A DNA stretch of 64,000 bases from Pycnococcus provasolii (lineage: Eukaryota; Chlorophyta; Pseudoscourfieldiophyceae; Pseudoscourfieldiales; Pycnococcaceae). The notes beneath the pieces were generated by a model. That model was given only the letters and a program-made list of their open reading frames with translations, ran no database searches and had not been told where the DNA came from. This document shows, in pieces, positions 36,087 to 46,769 of the stretch (positions within the stretch are counted from its first letter, which is position 1; every line of letters starts with the position of its first letter). The stretch spans positions 434,001-498,000 of the forward strand of contig OW568861.1 of assembly GCA_938743325.2 (NCBI GenBank), written 5' to 3'. The position numbers were made by a program, and so were the translations under genes.

Positions 36087-36622
36087 AAGATGACACCGAC
36101 AAAATGAGAAATGACACGGGGGACGGACGACAAGAACCGGGGCGGGGACGACACCGCGGGGGACGACACCCCGGGACCCCAGGGGCAGGGGGGAGGGGAA
36201 GGGCGATGGAGGGGGGAAAAACTCAAAAAAGCCCATTCCAAAGGGACCCCGATCAAGCCCCGATCCATCCATCGATTAATCATTCAGTCAGGAACGACAG
36301 AACACATCGGGTGTACTGTAGGCAAGCAGGTGCCAGGTGCCAGGCAGGGCTTGCAGGTTCGGGTTCGGGTTCGGGTCTCTGGTTCGGGTTGGACACCTAC
36401 CTTTATGGATAGTTTACCGTTTTTAGAGGACCTACAATATGTTGGTAGTCCTTTTGGATACTGTACATCGTAGTCTATCGTGTTGATATCTGCGCGGCTG
36501 GTGGCGACGACAACCTACAGTACCTGAAAACGACGACGACAACAGCAAGCGGCTTTAAGCAAGACGACCAGTCAGTTGGACGAAGGTAACCCACTTCCGT
36601 TACTGAATGGGCAAACTAAGGT
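36087..36622. other. Gene-free spacer between two minus-strand genes
   Basis: Contains a GGTTCG hexamer run near 36357-36395 and G/C-rich homopurine stretches near 36130-36220. No gene is seen. Confidence 0.4.
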
Positions 36623-38062
36623 TTACGCCGCTTGCATCTGCGCCTCCTTGATGGCGAAGACGACGTCCAGAACATCCTCAACCACCTTGTCCGGCGTCGA
36701 GGCACCGCTCGTCACGCCAATCCGCACAGGTCCCTCCGGAAGCCAGTTCTCGGTGGTCTGCAGCTCGCCCCAGCTCATGAGGTGGTCCAACTTGTTGTTG
36801 GCGAGGTCAATGCGATCCTTCGTATCCACCCAGAAGCTAGGAATGTTGTTGTGCTCAGAAATCTCCTGAAGGTGCTGCGTGTTCGACGAGTTGTATCCGC
36901 CCACGACGATGATCATGTCGACGTCCTTCGGCAGGTGTGAGCGCTTCTCCTCCTCGGTGTCCTGCCCGACGAGCTCGAACATCGCATCCTGGCGCTCCTG
37001 CGTGGCGTCGCAAATGGTGTCAAGAACCATGAAGTGATCATTGACATTCTCAGGCCCGTACTTCTCAATCATCGTGTTCTGTACCAGCTGCCCGAGAGCC
37101 TTCGTGTCGCCCTTCAGCATCGTCGTCTGGTTGGCAATGCCCACGGCGACGAGGTCCTTGTCTGGGTCAAAGCCCTTCGACATCGCGTTCTTGAACTTCT
37201 CCATGAACTCAGGGCGCATTGACGCACGCTTCTCGTCGTCGGCAAGAATGTACTCGCGAACGTAGTCAGCCTCCTTGAGATCCTTGACGATAAGGTACGT
37301 GGAGGCGAACGACGCCGTGGCGACGGTCTCTTCGTGCGCCCACTTGCCGTGGATGACGGACGTGTAGTCCTTTCGCGTGTGCATGTCCACCGCATTCCAA
37401 ACCTTGCTCACCCACGGGCACGTCGTGTCGACGATCGTCGCGCCCTTGTCGTTGAGAAGCTTCATCTCCTCAACCGCCGCGCCAAAGGCTGGCAGGATCA
37501 CGACGTCACCGTCCTCGACGCCCGTAAAGTCCTTGCCCGTTCCGTCCGTGTCCTCGATGAACTCAATCTCCATCTCACTCAGGCGCTTGTTGACGGTGGG
37601 GTTGTGGATGATTTCGTTCGTGATCCACAGCTTCTCCTCCGGGTGGCGCTTGCGTGCCTCGTAGGCCATCTGCACGGCGCGCTCGACGCCCCAGCAGAAC
37701 CCGTACGACTTGGCGAGCTTAATTGTCACGTCGCCGCGTTTGTGCATAAATCCCTCCTCCCTCATCTGCGCGATCAGCTCGCCTGGCGCCATTCCCTCGT
37801 CGTTCATCTGCTTGAGCGCACCCTCGTCGTCGGCGACGCGTCGCGTGTACTTTCCGGAGGAGTTGAGCGAGCGGCGGAACGCGCGCGGGTCGAACTTCTC
37901 TGATTCTTTCGAGGACTCGGCATCACATCGCACGACACACCTTGCTAACCCTCGCTTTTGCAACCCACAGGGCGCAGCAGGACGCAGACAAAGACGCGCG
38001 GATGACGACGAGCACGCGAACGAGGAGGATGCGCGCTGCGGTGGCTGGGTGGCGAGCGACAT
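36623..38062 (-). CDS. ispH: 4-hydroxy-3-methylbut-2-enyl diphosphate reductase (IspH/HDR), plastid
   Basis: 479 residues: a Ser-rich transit leader (about 1-46), a plant-type N-terminal extension, then the IspH fold. The three [4Fe-4S] cysteines are visible in GFCWGVERAV (C123), DTTCPWVSKV (C215) and LDTICDATQERQ (C351), with the catalytic glutamate region (NQTTM nearby) intact. It makes IPP and DMAPP from HMBPP, the last step of the plastid MEP pathway, using electrons from ferredoxin or flavodoxin. The length matches plant HDR (about 460). Confidence 0.96.
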   Translation of the reverse strand: MSLATQPPQRASSSFACSSSSARLCLRPAAPCGLQKRGLARCVVRCDAESSKESEKFDPRAFRRSLNSSGKYTRRVADDEGALKQMNDEGMAPGELIAQMREEGFMHKRGDVTIKLAKSYGFCWGVERAVQMAYEARKRHPEEKLWITNEIIHNPTVNKRLSEMEIEFIEDTDGTGKDFTGVEDGDVVILPAFGAAVEEMKLLNDKGATIVDTTCPWVSKVWNAVDMHTRKDYTSVIHGKWAHEETVATASFASTYLIVKDLKEADYVREYILADDEKRASMRPEFMEKFKNAMSKGFDPDKDLVAVGIANQTTMLKGDTKALGQLVQNTMIEKYGPENVNDHFMVLDTICDATQERQDAMFELVGQDTEEEKRSHLPKDVDMIIVVGGYNSSNTQHLQEISEHNNIPSFWVDTKDRIDLANNKLDHLMSWGELQTTENWLPEGPVRIGVTSGASTPDKVVEDVLDVVFAIKEAQMQAA

Positions 38063-38491
38063 TGCTAGGCTTACTTAGGGAGGTTATCTATGAGAGGAGG
38101 ATGGAGCAAGAACGGGACGCGCACAAGCAACCCCCGGGCCGGGGAGGGCGTGCCCGGGCGGATTTCCCCCCCCCTCTCACTCATCACAGAACAGAGGTCC
38201 GTCAACCGATCATATGAGAATCTACCCGATTCTCAAATTTCCCGAACCGGTATCCCCCCTGGTGCCTGGCACTTGGGATGTTCCTGTTAGGGTTCCTGTT
38301 AGGGTTAGGGTTCCTGTTAGGGTTAGGGTTAGGGTTAGGGTTAGGGTTAGGGTTAGGGTTCGTGTTTCGTTTGTTCCGTCAGCCTCTTTCTCTCTTTTTG
38401 CATGAGACGTTATTTATTAGACTATGGGTTCTTCTGATTATTTGCCCCTCCTGGACCTCCCCCCCCCTGGCAGCCTGGTTTTCATTCTTCG
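38063..38491. repeat. Spacer with interstitial TTAGGG array
   Basis: 38286-38362 holds about ten GTTAGG/GTTAGGG units, the last eight in perfect tandem, interrupted by CCTGTTAGGG variants. It is the longest exact telomere-type run in the window and lies between the divergent IspH and ARPC4 genes. Confidence 0.88.
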
Positions 38492-39149
38492 ATGGCGAAC
38501 ACGCTCCGCCCGTACCTGACGTGCGTACGAAGCACGCTCGAGGCGGCGTGCTGCCTGCAGAACTTCCCGTGCCAACAAGTGGAAAGACACAACAAACCGG
38601 AGGTGGAATACAAGTACGTCACGTCACGTCACGTCACGTCACGTTGACCTTTGTGTCCTGTCTGCTCCCTCACCTCACCTTAAGAGAGAGAAAATATAAC
38701 GTCTTCCTTGAGACCCAAATGATGTTCCCTGACAACACGCTCTCACCTGAAAACCCGCCTGCAGGAACAACCCGGAGCTCTTGCTAAACCCCGTGATCAT
38801 CTGCCGCAACGAAAACGAAAAGTGCCTCATCGAAGGTTCCGTCAACTCGCTGCGAATCAGCATCAAGGTGAAGCAGAGCGACGAACTCGAGGAAATTCTC
38901 GCGAAGAAGTTCCTGCACTTCCTCGCGCTTCGCGCAGAGGCGTTTCAGGTGATGCGCCGCAAGCCCATAGAAGGATACGACATCTCGTTCCTCGTCACGC
39001 ACGCGCACTGCGAGTCGATGATGAAGCACAAGCTGCTCGACTTCATCGTGACATTCATGGAGGATATCGACCGCGAGATTAACGAGCTCAAGCTGAGCGT
39101 GAATACACGCGGCCGCGTGGTTGCGCATGAGTTCCTGGGCTCGTTCTGA
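38492..39149 (+). CDS. ARPC4: Arp2/3 complex subunit 4 (ARPC4/p20), two exons
   Basis: Exons 38492-38613 and 38765-39149 (GTACGT donor, CTGCAG acceptor) give 168 residues, the usual length of the subunit. [69 protein letters not shown] and [13 protein letters not shown] are strongly conserved ARPC4 strings. It is a core subunit for branched actin nucleation. The intron begins with a (CGTCA)n microsatellite of about six units overlapping the donor. Confidence 0.95.
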
Positions 39150-39788
39150 GAAGAGAAGATGAGAGAATTGTAAAGTACCTTACACACCATTTTATTCTAC
39201 ATACACCCAATTTCGTTAAGACAAATATGTACTGCAAGGTCGCCGAATAGACAGACGTGGGCGAACACGCGCACACGACGCATGCTACATACAGTGCTGC
39301 AGACTACACACGGGCGCGTGGCCGGAAAGCCCGAGACCCAAAGACCCGAGTTGCATGCCTGCCAAACCTTGTGCCTGCCTGCCTGGTAAAATTGGTATCC
39401 ATAGTACTACATAGGTGTGTGCCTGGTTATATTGTTTAACCCACGCCGCGGGGGAGCGTGGTGCGAGAAGTGAAAGTGAACTGTAAACGCGAGGTGGCTG
39501 ACACAGGCTGATCATGAGGAGATGGTTTCAAAGTGCTCAAACCTTCCGAATTTGAGGAGTTGTCGACTTAGAAGCCCGTTGCGAGGGGACAAGTATCCAT
39601 GAAGTTGGTCGTAGAATTTACCTTAGGTGATATGTTTGGTGCTTCGCCCTTCTTTCTCCCTTCTCGGCCTGTGCTCTCCTCCTCCGACCTCCTCCTCCCG
39701 GCCTCAACCCAACCCCTTCGGCCTCGGCGCGCACAGAACACAACAACTACCAACTACAGTACAGTAGCCAAAACAACAAACATACGAC
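39150..39788. other. Gene-free spacer
   Basis: No convincing coding, RNA or repeat feature; the last 150 bp are the 5' flank of the 39789 gene. Confidence 0.4.
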
Positions 39789-41072
39789 ATGGTGGAGCAA
39801 CCGAGAGGCTGGCCGCACGGCACCGTCAAGGCGTCTGAGGACACAAGTCGAGACGGCGACGAGGGTGTTGCCTCGTACAGCGGGAAGAACTTAACGCGTG
39901 CCTCGGTGACGACCACAGTGCCGCCTTTCCGATCGCAGCCTATCCGTGCCGTCAAGGTGCGAGGGGCCGCGTCCGAGTACTCCCCCACGCACGATATACC
40001 GACGCACGCGGCGAAGGCGACTCCAAACTCGCAGCAATATCAGCCGCGGCCGATGCGTCACGTACACAACTCTCAGCCGTCCGCTGCCGCGGGGGCAGGT
40101 GAAGGTCGCACCATCCGGTTCCGAGAAGAGGTGCTGAACGGCTACGGTGAGGACGACATCTCCGCCGCGGCCGTGGGTCTCCCGCCGCCGATGCGCGGAG
40201 GATCCGCCTCGTCCACCTCGAAGGGCCGAGCAGCCACAACGTCGACTGATCTTGTGCCGAGTGCCGCACCCGCACCGGAAATGCGCGTGGCCGCTGTTCA
40301 GCAGTCGACGTGGAGCTCGTCCGCGCTGAGGTGCTGCACGGTGGAACTGGACACGACTCCGATGGATGCAAAGTACCAGATTCGAGAACAGGACGCCGCC
40401 ACCGTCGCGTTCCGTGTGCTTCTCGAGGTGTTCGAGCGTCTCGGCACTGGCGACGACAAGTTCTCCCCCGCGCCTCGTTCCCCACGGCGCGAGTCAGAGG
40501 CGACTATCGGGATCGGTGCGTGCGGCGTTCTGGTAGTGGAAGACTCAGGCGAGCAAAGCTTCCTTCCTCTGCACTTCATCAAGGGCTTCACGCTGCGCGA
40601 CTCGGTGGACTTTCCAGGCTGCGGTGATGTTCTGATCGTCGCCGGCAGCGAGGATGACAGCATGAAAGGGCTCAAGGTGAGCGGCGTGCCTCCTATGCGA
40701 CTGTACAGCTGCCTTGCTCCGATGGTCGTTGCACGGTGCATTTACGTGAGCCTCACCGAGTACGCCGACCAGGAGAAGGAGAAGCGCGATCGGGCGGCCC
40801 AGGAGGAGAGGGACCTCGCGAAGGAGAGGGAGCTCGCACTGGCGAAGCAGCAGGCTGCGCAAGCCGCGCAGCCGACGCCGCTGAATGCCAAGTCTCCTAG
40901 TCAGCGCAACACCATGTCACAGTCTGCACCTCTCGCGCCGCTGGAGCCAGGCGTCTTGGACGTTGCGCGCCTCGCGACGCATGTCGCGACGAACCAGGTG
41001 GTGTTTGTGGCGCACCACGTGGCGTCGCCTTTCGTCGCCATCTACGACTTTTTCAGAGGGGGTGGGGAATAA
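39789..41072 (+). CDS. Uncharacterised protein with folded core and charged coiled segment
   Basis: 427 residues. The first about 175 are disordered (Ser/Pro/Ala/Arg-rich). A core from about 180 to 320 (CCTVELDTTPMDAKYQIREQDAATVAFRVLLEVFERLG, IGIGACGVLVVEDSGEQSFLPLHFIKGF) looks globular. A charged helix (QEKEKRDRAAQEERDLAKERELALAKQQAAQ) follows, then a C-terminal hydrophobic stretch (VVFVAHHVASPFVAIYDFF) too polar to be a clear membrane span. No family is recognised. Confidence 0.7.
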   Translation: MVEQPRGWPHGTVKASEDTSRDGDEGVASYSGKNLTRASVTTTVPPFRSQPIRAVKVRGAASEYSPTHDIPTHAAKATPNSQQYQPRPMRHVHNSQPSAAAGAGEGRTIRFREEVLNGYGEDDISAAAVGLPPPMRGGSASSTSKGRAATTSTDLVPSAAPAPEMRVAAVQQSTWSSSALRCCTVELDTTPMDAKYQIREQDAATVAFRVLLEVFERLGTGDDKFSPAPRSPRRESEATIGIGACGVLVVEDSGEQSFLPLHFIKGFTLRDSVDFPGCGDVLIVAGSEDDSMKGLKVSGVPPMRLYSCLAPMVVARCIYVSLTEYADQEKEKRDRAAQEERDLAKERELALAKQQAAQAAQPTPLNAKSPSQRNTMSQSAPLAPLEPGVLDVARLATHVATNQVVFVAHHVASPFVAIYDFFRGGGE

Positions 41073-41912
41073 CCAGTTCTCTGAGGATTTTGACAAATAT
41101 TTGTAAGCAAACACATCCACGCAACGCAACGCAACGGAGTGGAGGTTCATTTTCACTTTTATGATAGACTATTATCGTAGTTGACAACTGTATTTATGTG
41201 CCGTTGTTGACCATCATTTCTTACAAGTCATCATCTTGGTCGTATTTCCTTGTCAGCTTGTGTGTGACCTTACTACCATAACTATGTAGAGGAACACTAA
41301 AGGTTTACCAACATAGAAAGTCTGACTGCAGGCTGTAGAGTTACCCTTAAGGCACTTTTTAGTTAAGGGAGGTCCCTTAAGCACGGGCTCATGTTAGTCT
41401 AATGTTAGGGTTAGGGTTAGGGTTAGGGTTAGGGTTAGGGACCTGTCCTTGAGGCATTCCTTGAGCGATTCGAAGTGCGAAGATGAAATTGTGGAACCGA
41501 GTGGAAGTCCCGGGAGCCGTTGGAATCCTCTCTCAAAGGCCGCATGGAACCGGGAAACAAAGGCCGACTACCAACCATATCAGGACAAAAACCGAAGAAC
41601 CATGAGGGAGTGGACGTAGGAAAGTAGGGTTATCATGGCTCTTGACGTGCAGTGCAGTGAGCCTCCCTCGCCGTGAAATCCGTGATTTCCATTTTCTGCT
41701 TCCCAAACTAATCTGGCGCGAACGAGGGAGGCTCATTCCTTTGGCCCCTCTTCTTTTCCTCCACTTCCAAGGGAGCCTCGAGGTTCAAACTCCTCTCTAC
41801 CGAGGTTTCCTTTTTGAGTCTTCTCGCAATCAACGCAACTCGTGTGCGCTTGCACTCCTAATAAGTTCTGTAAAGCTTACATACGCAGCTCTCGCTTTAT
41901 TTAGCTAACCTT
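41073..41912. repeat. Spacer with interstitial TTAGGG array
   Basis: 41404-41440 holds six perfect TTAGGG units. AAGGGA/CCTTAAG strings cluster just upstream (41344-41385). The last part is the 5' flank of the 41913 gene. No other gene is seen. Confidence 0.85.
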
Positions 41913-44333
41913 ATGGCCGCGGCGTCACCGTCTCTGGTCGATATCGACAAGGTGGAGGAGGACATACGCTACTGCGAAGAGTACCTCGCGCACGACTCCG
42001 CCTTGCACGCGGCGCACCTGCCCACCGAGTACGACACGCAGAGAGACAGCCTCGTCGCTGACTTGAACGCCGCCGGGGCGGATGGCAAGGACGAAGAAGG
42101 AGTGGACGTCTTCGTCGATCGGCTGCTTCAGAACCACCAACCCGAAGATATGCACGACGCTCGTGTACGAGAGCTGCTCGAGCAGCACCAGCGCCGAGTC
42201 GCAGAGGCGGGCACGGCTGCGACAACGACGGCGTCGGCTGCCAACCCACAGCCACCGTCGGCTGGACGCGAGGCGACGGCGTCTCCCTCCAGACGAACTT
42301 CGCAGCGCGCCAACGTCGTGCCACCGCGTCCCGCCAGTGCGTCGGGCGACAGGAAAACCATGGCGCGGCGGCTCTTAGATGAGGAGGAGAGAGAGTGCAC
42401 GTTCCGGCCGAAGGTCAACTCGAACTACAAGGCAAAGGTGAAGGATGACGCACCACGCACGCGCGAGGAGAGGCTGCAGAAACTGTCGAAAGATCGGGCC
42501 GCTACCCTGAAGAAGGTTGAGGCACTTCGCATCGAGGCGGAGCGTCGAGAGGCCTCGGAGTGCACGTTTCGCCCGAAAATTAATCGCGGGAGTCCTGCAG
42601 CTGCCAAGCCCGTAGACGGCAAGGGCAAGGCCAAAGGACAGGGCAAGGCGGCTGACAGTGGAGCACGTTCCAAGAACAAGTCGACGGCGAGCACGGAACG
42701 CGTCGAGGATCGACTGCTCAAGGACTATCAGCAGACGCTTGCCCTGCGCGAGGCTGCGCGCGCGGCTCTCATTGACCGCGAGAGCGAGGAGTGCACGTTC
42801 AAGCCAGAGACGAATGTGGGCCGTCGAAAAGCCTGGGGAACCGCCAAGGCGGCAGCCTTGTTGGCAGCCAAGTCGCCGTCGAACTCGTCCTCTTTCGCCA
42901 CACCGAATATGGGCGCAGCTTTCGTGCTGTCTCCTGAGAGTGCCGCTCCCGAAAGCAGCAAGGCGTCGCCAGATCCGTCGTCGTCGTCTTCGCCCGACAC
43001 GAGGCCGATTCACCAGCGGCTTGGTGATCTGCAGCGGAAGCGCAACGAGCGCCTCATGCAGGCGAAAATGACTCTGGAGAAGGAAGAACTTGCGGAATTC
43101 TCCTTCCGGCCAAAAATTAATGAGAACAGCGCGAAAATTGCCAAGCGCGTGAAGCCTGCGGAGCCTCTGCACCGTCGCCAGACGAGAGCAAGCTCGGGCG
43201 TCAATGACGGAGTCGCTCCTCACGAGGAATGCACCTTCTCGCCAGAGACGAACCCGTACTCGGAGCAGATCCTGCAGACGAGCAATCGCGGCATGACGTT
43301 CGAGGAGAGGCAGGAGCACATTCGGCGCGAGAGTGTGGCAAAGCGCCTGCAGGGCGCGAAGTCGTACAAAGACCCGCACTGCACGTTTCGACCTGACACT
43401 GGCAACGCCGCGCAGGTGCTGAGCTCGTCGAGGCACGCCGCGCGCGCGACCGAGACCGTGGAGGAGCGCGCGGAGCGCCTTGCGAATGCTGACAAGAAGT
43501 ACCTCGACTCCGTGAGGCGTAGCGTCTCCGAGGATTACTATCGTCAGCTGACGTTCAAGCCTGAGGTGCACGAGTACCCAGGCTACACCGCGGCGAAAAA
43601 CTCTTACATGAGCAGCGTGGACCAGCTTCACGCCGATACGGTGCGAAGGCGACGCGCTGAAGAGGCTCGCGAACGTGCCGAGGCTGAGATGCGGCGAACG
43701 TGTACATTCCGCCCAAAGATCTCAAAGGCGTCGAAGGCGCTTGCCGACAAGAACGGCGGTTCGACGCGTGCTGTGGACTACCTAAATCCCGGCGCGGTTC
43801 TCAAGGACATTGCGGCGCGGAAGAGCGAGCGCGAGGCGGCACTTGAGGCGAAGCGGCGCGAAATGGAGGAGCTGGAGCAGAAGGAGTGTGTGTTCACGCC
43901 AAGCATTGGCGAAAAGTGGACTCCTCCCCCGTCGGCGCCATCAGGCGATGAGCCAATGTCGAGGCCCATGACGGTGGTTCGAGGCCTTCAGCGACACTTG
44001 GACCTTCGCATCAGAGCAAAGGAGCAGGCTGAGGAGCAGGCGGAGCGCGAGCGCAGGGCTTTCTTGCTCGACGCGGCTAGACGTCCTGCTCAAGTTGGCT
44101 CCACCAAGGTGGAAGCTTTCTCGCTCGTCGCGGGAGCCGCGGCGAACGAGCGAGCTCGAAGAAGGATGAAGCACCTCGAGGAGGAATCGCGAGCACGCGA
44201 GCGCGAGGAGTGCACGTTTCGCCCGAAGACACTCGAGGGAAGGAATCGTGAGCTCATTCGCCGCATGCTGAATGACAACGCCACGTCCGTGGACGACAGC
44301 CTGCTATACGCGGTGAACGGCTTCAGCGCGTAA
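41913..44333 (+). CDS. CTFxPxxN-repeat protein, probably cytoskeletal or flagellar
   Basis: 806 residues. About ten copies of the motif [E/D]xCTFxPxxN are spaced by 40-90 charged, helical residues: ECTFRPKVN, ECTFRPKIN, ECTFKPETN, EFSFRPKIN, ECTFSPETN, HCTFRPDTG, QLTFKPEVH, TCTFRPKIS, ECVFTPSIG and ECTFRPKT. Such TFxPxxN repeats are widespread in flagellate protists and are absent from non-flagellate land plants, to my knowledge. The pattern suggests repeated short docking peptides on a filament. No enzymatic domain is seen. Long antisense frames exist because of Arg/Ala-rich codon use. Confidence 0.88.
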   Translation: MAAASPSLVDIDKVEEDIRYCEEYLAHDSALHAAHLPTEYDTQRDSLVADLNAAGADGKDEEGVDVFVDRLLQNHQPEDMHDARVRELLEQHQRRVAEAGTAATTTASAANPQPPSAGREATASPSRRTSQRANVVPPRPASASGDRKTMARRLLDEEERECTFRPKVNSNYKAKVKDDAPRTREERLQKLSKDRAATLKKVEALRIEAERREASECTFRPKINRGSPAAAKPVDGKGKAKGQGKAADSGARSKNKSTASTERVEDRLLKDYQQTLALREAARAALIDRESEECTFKPETNVGRRKAWGTAKAAALLAAKSPSNSSSFATPNMGAAFVLSPESAAPESSKASPDPSSSSSPDTRPIHQRLGDLQRKRNERLMQAKMTLEKEELAEFSFRPKINENSAKIAKRVKPAEPLHRRQTRASSGVNDGVAPHEECTFSPETNPYSEQILQTSNRGMTFEERQEHIRRESVAKRLQGAKSYKDPHCTFRPDTGNAAQVLSSSRHAARATETVEERAERLANADKKYLDSVRRSVSEDYYRQLTFKPEVHEYPGYTAAKNSYMSSVDQLHADTVRRRRAEEARERAEAEMRRTCTFRPKISKASKALADKNGGSTRAVDYLNPGAVLKDIAARKSEREAALEAKRREMEELEQKECVFTPSIGEKWTPPPSAPSGDEPMSRPMTVVRGLQRHLDLRIRAKEQAEEQAERERRAFLLDAARRPAQVGSTKVEAFSLVAGAAANERARRRMKHLEEESRAREREECTFRPKTLEGRNRELIRRMLNDNATSVDDSLLYAVNGFSA

Positions 44334-44769
44334 TCCATCCCGTCTCGCTCGTGTAAAGTACAAGATTGCAAGCCTCAACTTTAATACAGCTCTCCTTTGT
44401 TCTCCCACAAATTGGATTCCTTTGGCTTACTCTAGCTATTGGTAAGAGTAGAGTAGTACAGTAAGTGTGGCGATCTCATGCCGGGCGCCAGCGAATGCCT
44501 CTACGATAGTAGCTTTGCAACCAGCGCCCAAATACAAAAACGCGCTGCTGAATGGCGCCGCTGAATGGTGTGAATGGTGTGAATGGACGACTGTTGGATG
44601 AAGTAAACTCTATTACTTTACTGAATGAGCGCTCTTAGCTCAACAGTGCGTCCAAGGACGCCACCACGCCACCAACAACTCAAGCACCCACACCCCACCA
44701 CACCTCCTCCTGCTGCTGTGTGTCCGTATATGTCCGTATACAGCGACTCTTCTTTTTCTTTTTTATCTT
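44334..44769. other. Intergenic region (converging genes)
   Basis: 3' flanks of the CTFxP and Ycf23 genes. It contains a GAATGG(T/C)GTGAATGG-type short repeat near 44545-44590. No gene. Confidence 0.4.
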
Positions 44770-45690
44770 TCAGTAGTACTGCGTCGTCTGAGATGCGCCG
44801 TGTTGGTTCGCAAAACTCACTGCCATCGTTTCCTTCACCGTGCGAACGGCGGCAATGCGTCCAACGGTGCTGTTTTGCTTGCTGATGAACGTGCCAATTC
44901 CCACGCCACTCGCGCCAGCGGCAAGTGCGAGCGGCGCGGTGACGTCGCTGATTCCACTGGCTGCCATGACGGGGATGTTGACGCCACGCGAGATGCTGTG
45001 CACAGCGGCAAGCGTGGGTGTCGCTTTCTCAATCAAACCAACGACTCCAGAGCGCTGCGGTCTGGACACGACAGCCCCTTCGGTCTGGATGATGTCCGCA
45101 AGTCCGTCTTTTTGGAGCGCGAACGCGAGGTCCACCTGCGCGTCGAGGGGGAGTGTGTGAGGCACCGTCACGCTGAGCGGCTTCGACGGGCACCTGCTCT
45201 TGACCCCGTGCGCGATGTGCAAGACGGTTTCGGCATCCATCTGGAACTCCGGGTCGCTCGCGTAGAACCAGTCGTAGTTTCCGATTTCTCCCATGTCCGC
45301 GAGTTCCATGGCTGCGGCTAGGTTTACCGGGTCAACGCCGCTCACGCATATGGCCACCTCCTGCTTCCCGTGCGCGGTGAGCGTTTCGCGCACACGCGTG
45401 ACGAGTTCGTGGTCCGCGGCGATGTCAACGCACGTCGCACCTCCGAGTCGCGCGGCGTTTGCGATGTCGAGAACGTCCGCCTGGTCGAAGTTCATGAGTC
45501 CCGCAATCACCTTGATTGCCGACTTGTTGTGGAACGGCTTCATGACACTAGCAGCGTCCATGGATGAGCCCGGGAAGGAGCCCGATGATGAGGATGAGGC
45601 ACGGCAACGCACATGACGACGACCATGGGACTTTGACAAAGTACAACGACGCGCAGAATGAAGGGAGGAGGACATGGGAGCCATGAGCAT
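44770..45690 (-). CDS. ycf23: Ycf23/DUF561 protein, nuclear-encoded with plastid leader
   Basis: 306 residues: a leader of about 40 residues rich in Ser/Arg, then a TIM-barrel-like protein. KSAIKVIAGLMNFDQADVLDIANAARLGGATCVDIAAD, VAICVSGVDPVNLAAAMELADMGEIGNYDWFY, LSVTVPHTLPLDAQVDLA, DIIQTEGA and VMAASGISDVTAPLALAAGASGVGIGT follow Ycf23 sequence very closely. Ycf23 is plastid-encoded in red and glaucophyte algae; here it is in the nucleus. Its function is unknown. Confidence 0.9.
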   Translation of the reverse strand: MLMAPMSSSLHSARRCTLSKSHGRRHVRCRASSSSSGSFPGSSMDAASVMKPFHNKSAIKVIAGLMNFDQADVLDIANAARLGGATCVDIAADHELVTRVRETLTAHGKQEVAICVSGVDPVNLAAAMELADMGEIGNYDWFYASDPEFQMDAETVLHIAHGVKSRCPSKPLSVTVPHTLPLDAQVDLAFALQKDGLADIIQTEGAVVSRPQRSGVVGLIEKATPTLAAVHSISRGVNIPVMAASGISDVTAPLALAAGASGVGIGTFISKQNSTVGRIAAVRTVKETMAVSFANQHGASQTTQYY

Positions 45691-46769
45691 ATTATATTAG
45701 GGAAGGGGAAGGGAAGTGAGAATGGAAGGGGAGTGGTTCGCTTGTCAAGAGAAGGGGAGGGGAGGGGAAGAAGACGCGTCGAAGCGAAGGAGGGAGGGAG
45801 GAGGAAGGGCGACACTTTTTATCCACAGTACAGTCGGAGAGGGGGAAATAATATCATCTCCCCTTGGTCGGAGAGAACAGGGGAGCGGGACAACAGGGTT
45901 AGAAGACAAGACTTGTTTTGGTTTCTGAAACCTCTCCTCTCCTCTCCGACGGCGCGTGCCACGGTGGAAGACTCACTGGAAGGGATGCTGATGAGGCTCT
46001 TCCCCTCCCCTATTAGAAGTACTGCCTGAACCGTGTTATGAACCGTGTCCAGAGTACTTCTTAGGTCAGGTCACTGCTGTGGGAGTTCGCGTTTTTCCTC
46101 TTCATGCATGGCTCTACTGTACAGTACCTTTATCACGGGCTTTATGCATGGCACCTCCAGGTGGTAAGGTTTACCTTTAGGTGGTGGTGGCAAAAGACCT
46201 CCTGGGGGGTGATAGCCTGATGCTCATGGCGTTCCTGCTCGTGGCGTTCATGATGCTCATGGCGTTCCTGCTCATGGCGTTCGTGCTCATGGCGTTCCTG
46301 CTCATGAGGAGGGGCATCAGGACCATGGAATCCTGATGGTTAAAAGCCGCCCTGCCCTTTTGATGGAGATGATTCCTGGTTGGTTGGGTGGCTAGTTCTA
46401 CGATAGAGGGTTGAGGAGACCTGTTGAGGAGTGGTTGCCAAGTTCTCTTGTCTTCAAGTTGCGTGTGTTTGTTGTGACTCATCTTTGCCTTGCTTGCGTA
46501 GGCTTGGAGCGTGCTCCAGGAGCTCATCCATACGACGAGATGGTCCCCCTACTAGGTGGCGCCTCCTTGGAGGAGTTTGTCGCCGTGTTTCTTGGGAGAT
46601 GGATGATGGCAAAGCTCGCTGAAACCCGCCCGGGTTCTCGGGAGGGTTTTCTGAGCAGCCAAGAAAAAGAGTTGTTCAGGTTTCTCGCCGCAGCCCAGAA
46701 AACAAAAAACCACTTCCCTTTTTTTTTCATTTCTTGCCGCCGTCTTTCTACCAAACAAACTAGGTTGGT
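45691..46769. other. Gene-free region with 15-bp tandem repeat
   Basis: About 46218-46310 is a tandem repeat of CTCATGGCGTTCCTG-type 15-bp units, about six imperfect copies. Purine-rich (GGGAAGGGGAGG) sequence covers 45700-45800. A 143-codon plus-strand frame (46411-46842) overlaps the VAMP7 exon and is not accepted. Confidence 0.6.

Noticed and set aside
42375-43631. 418-codon minus-strand frame opposite the CTFxP protein
   Set aside because: Composition is Arg/Leu/Val of the kind expected from the complement of Glu/Arg/Ala-rich codons; the sense strand is clearly coding.
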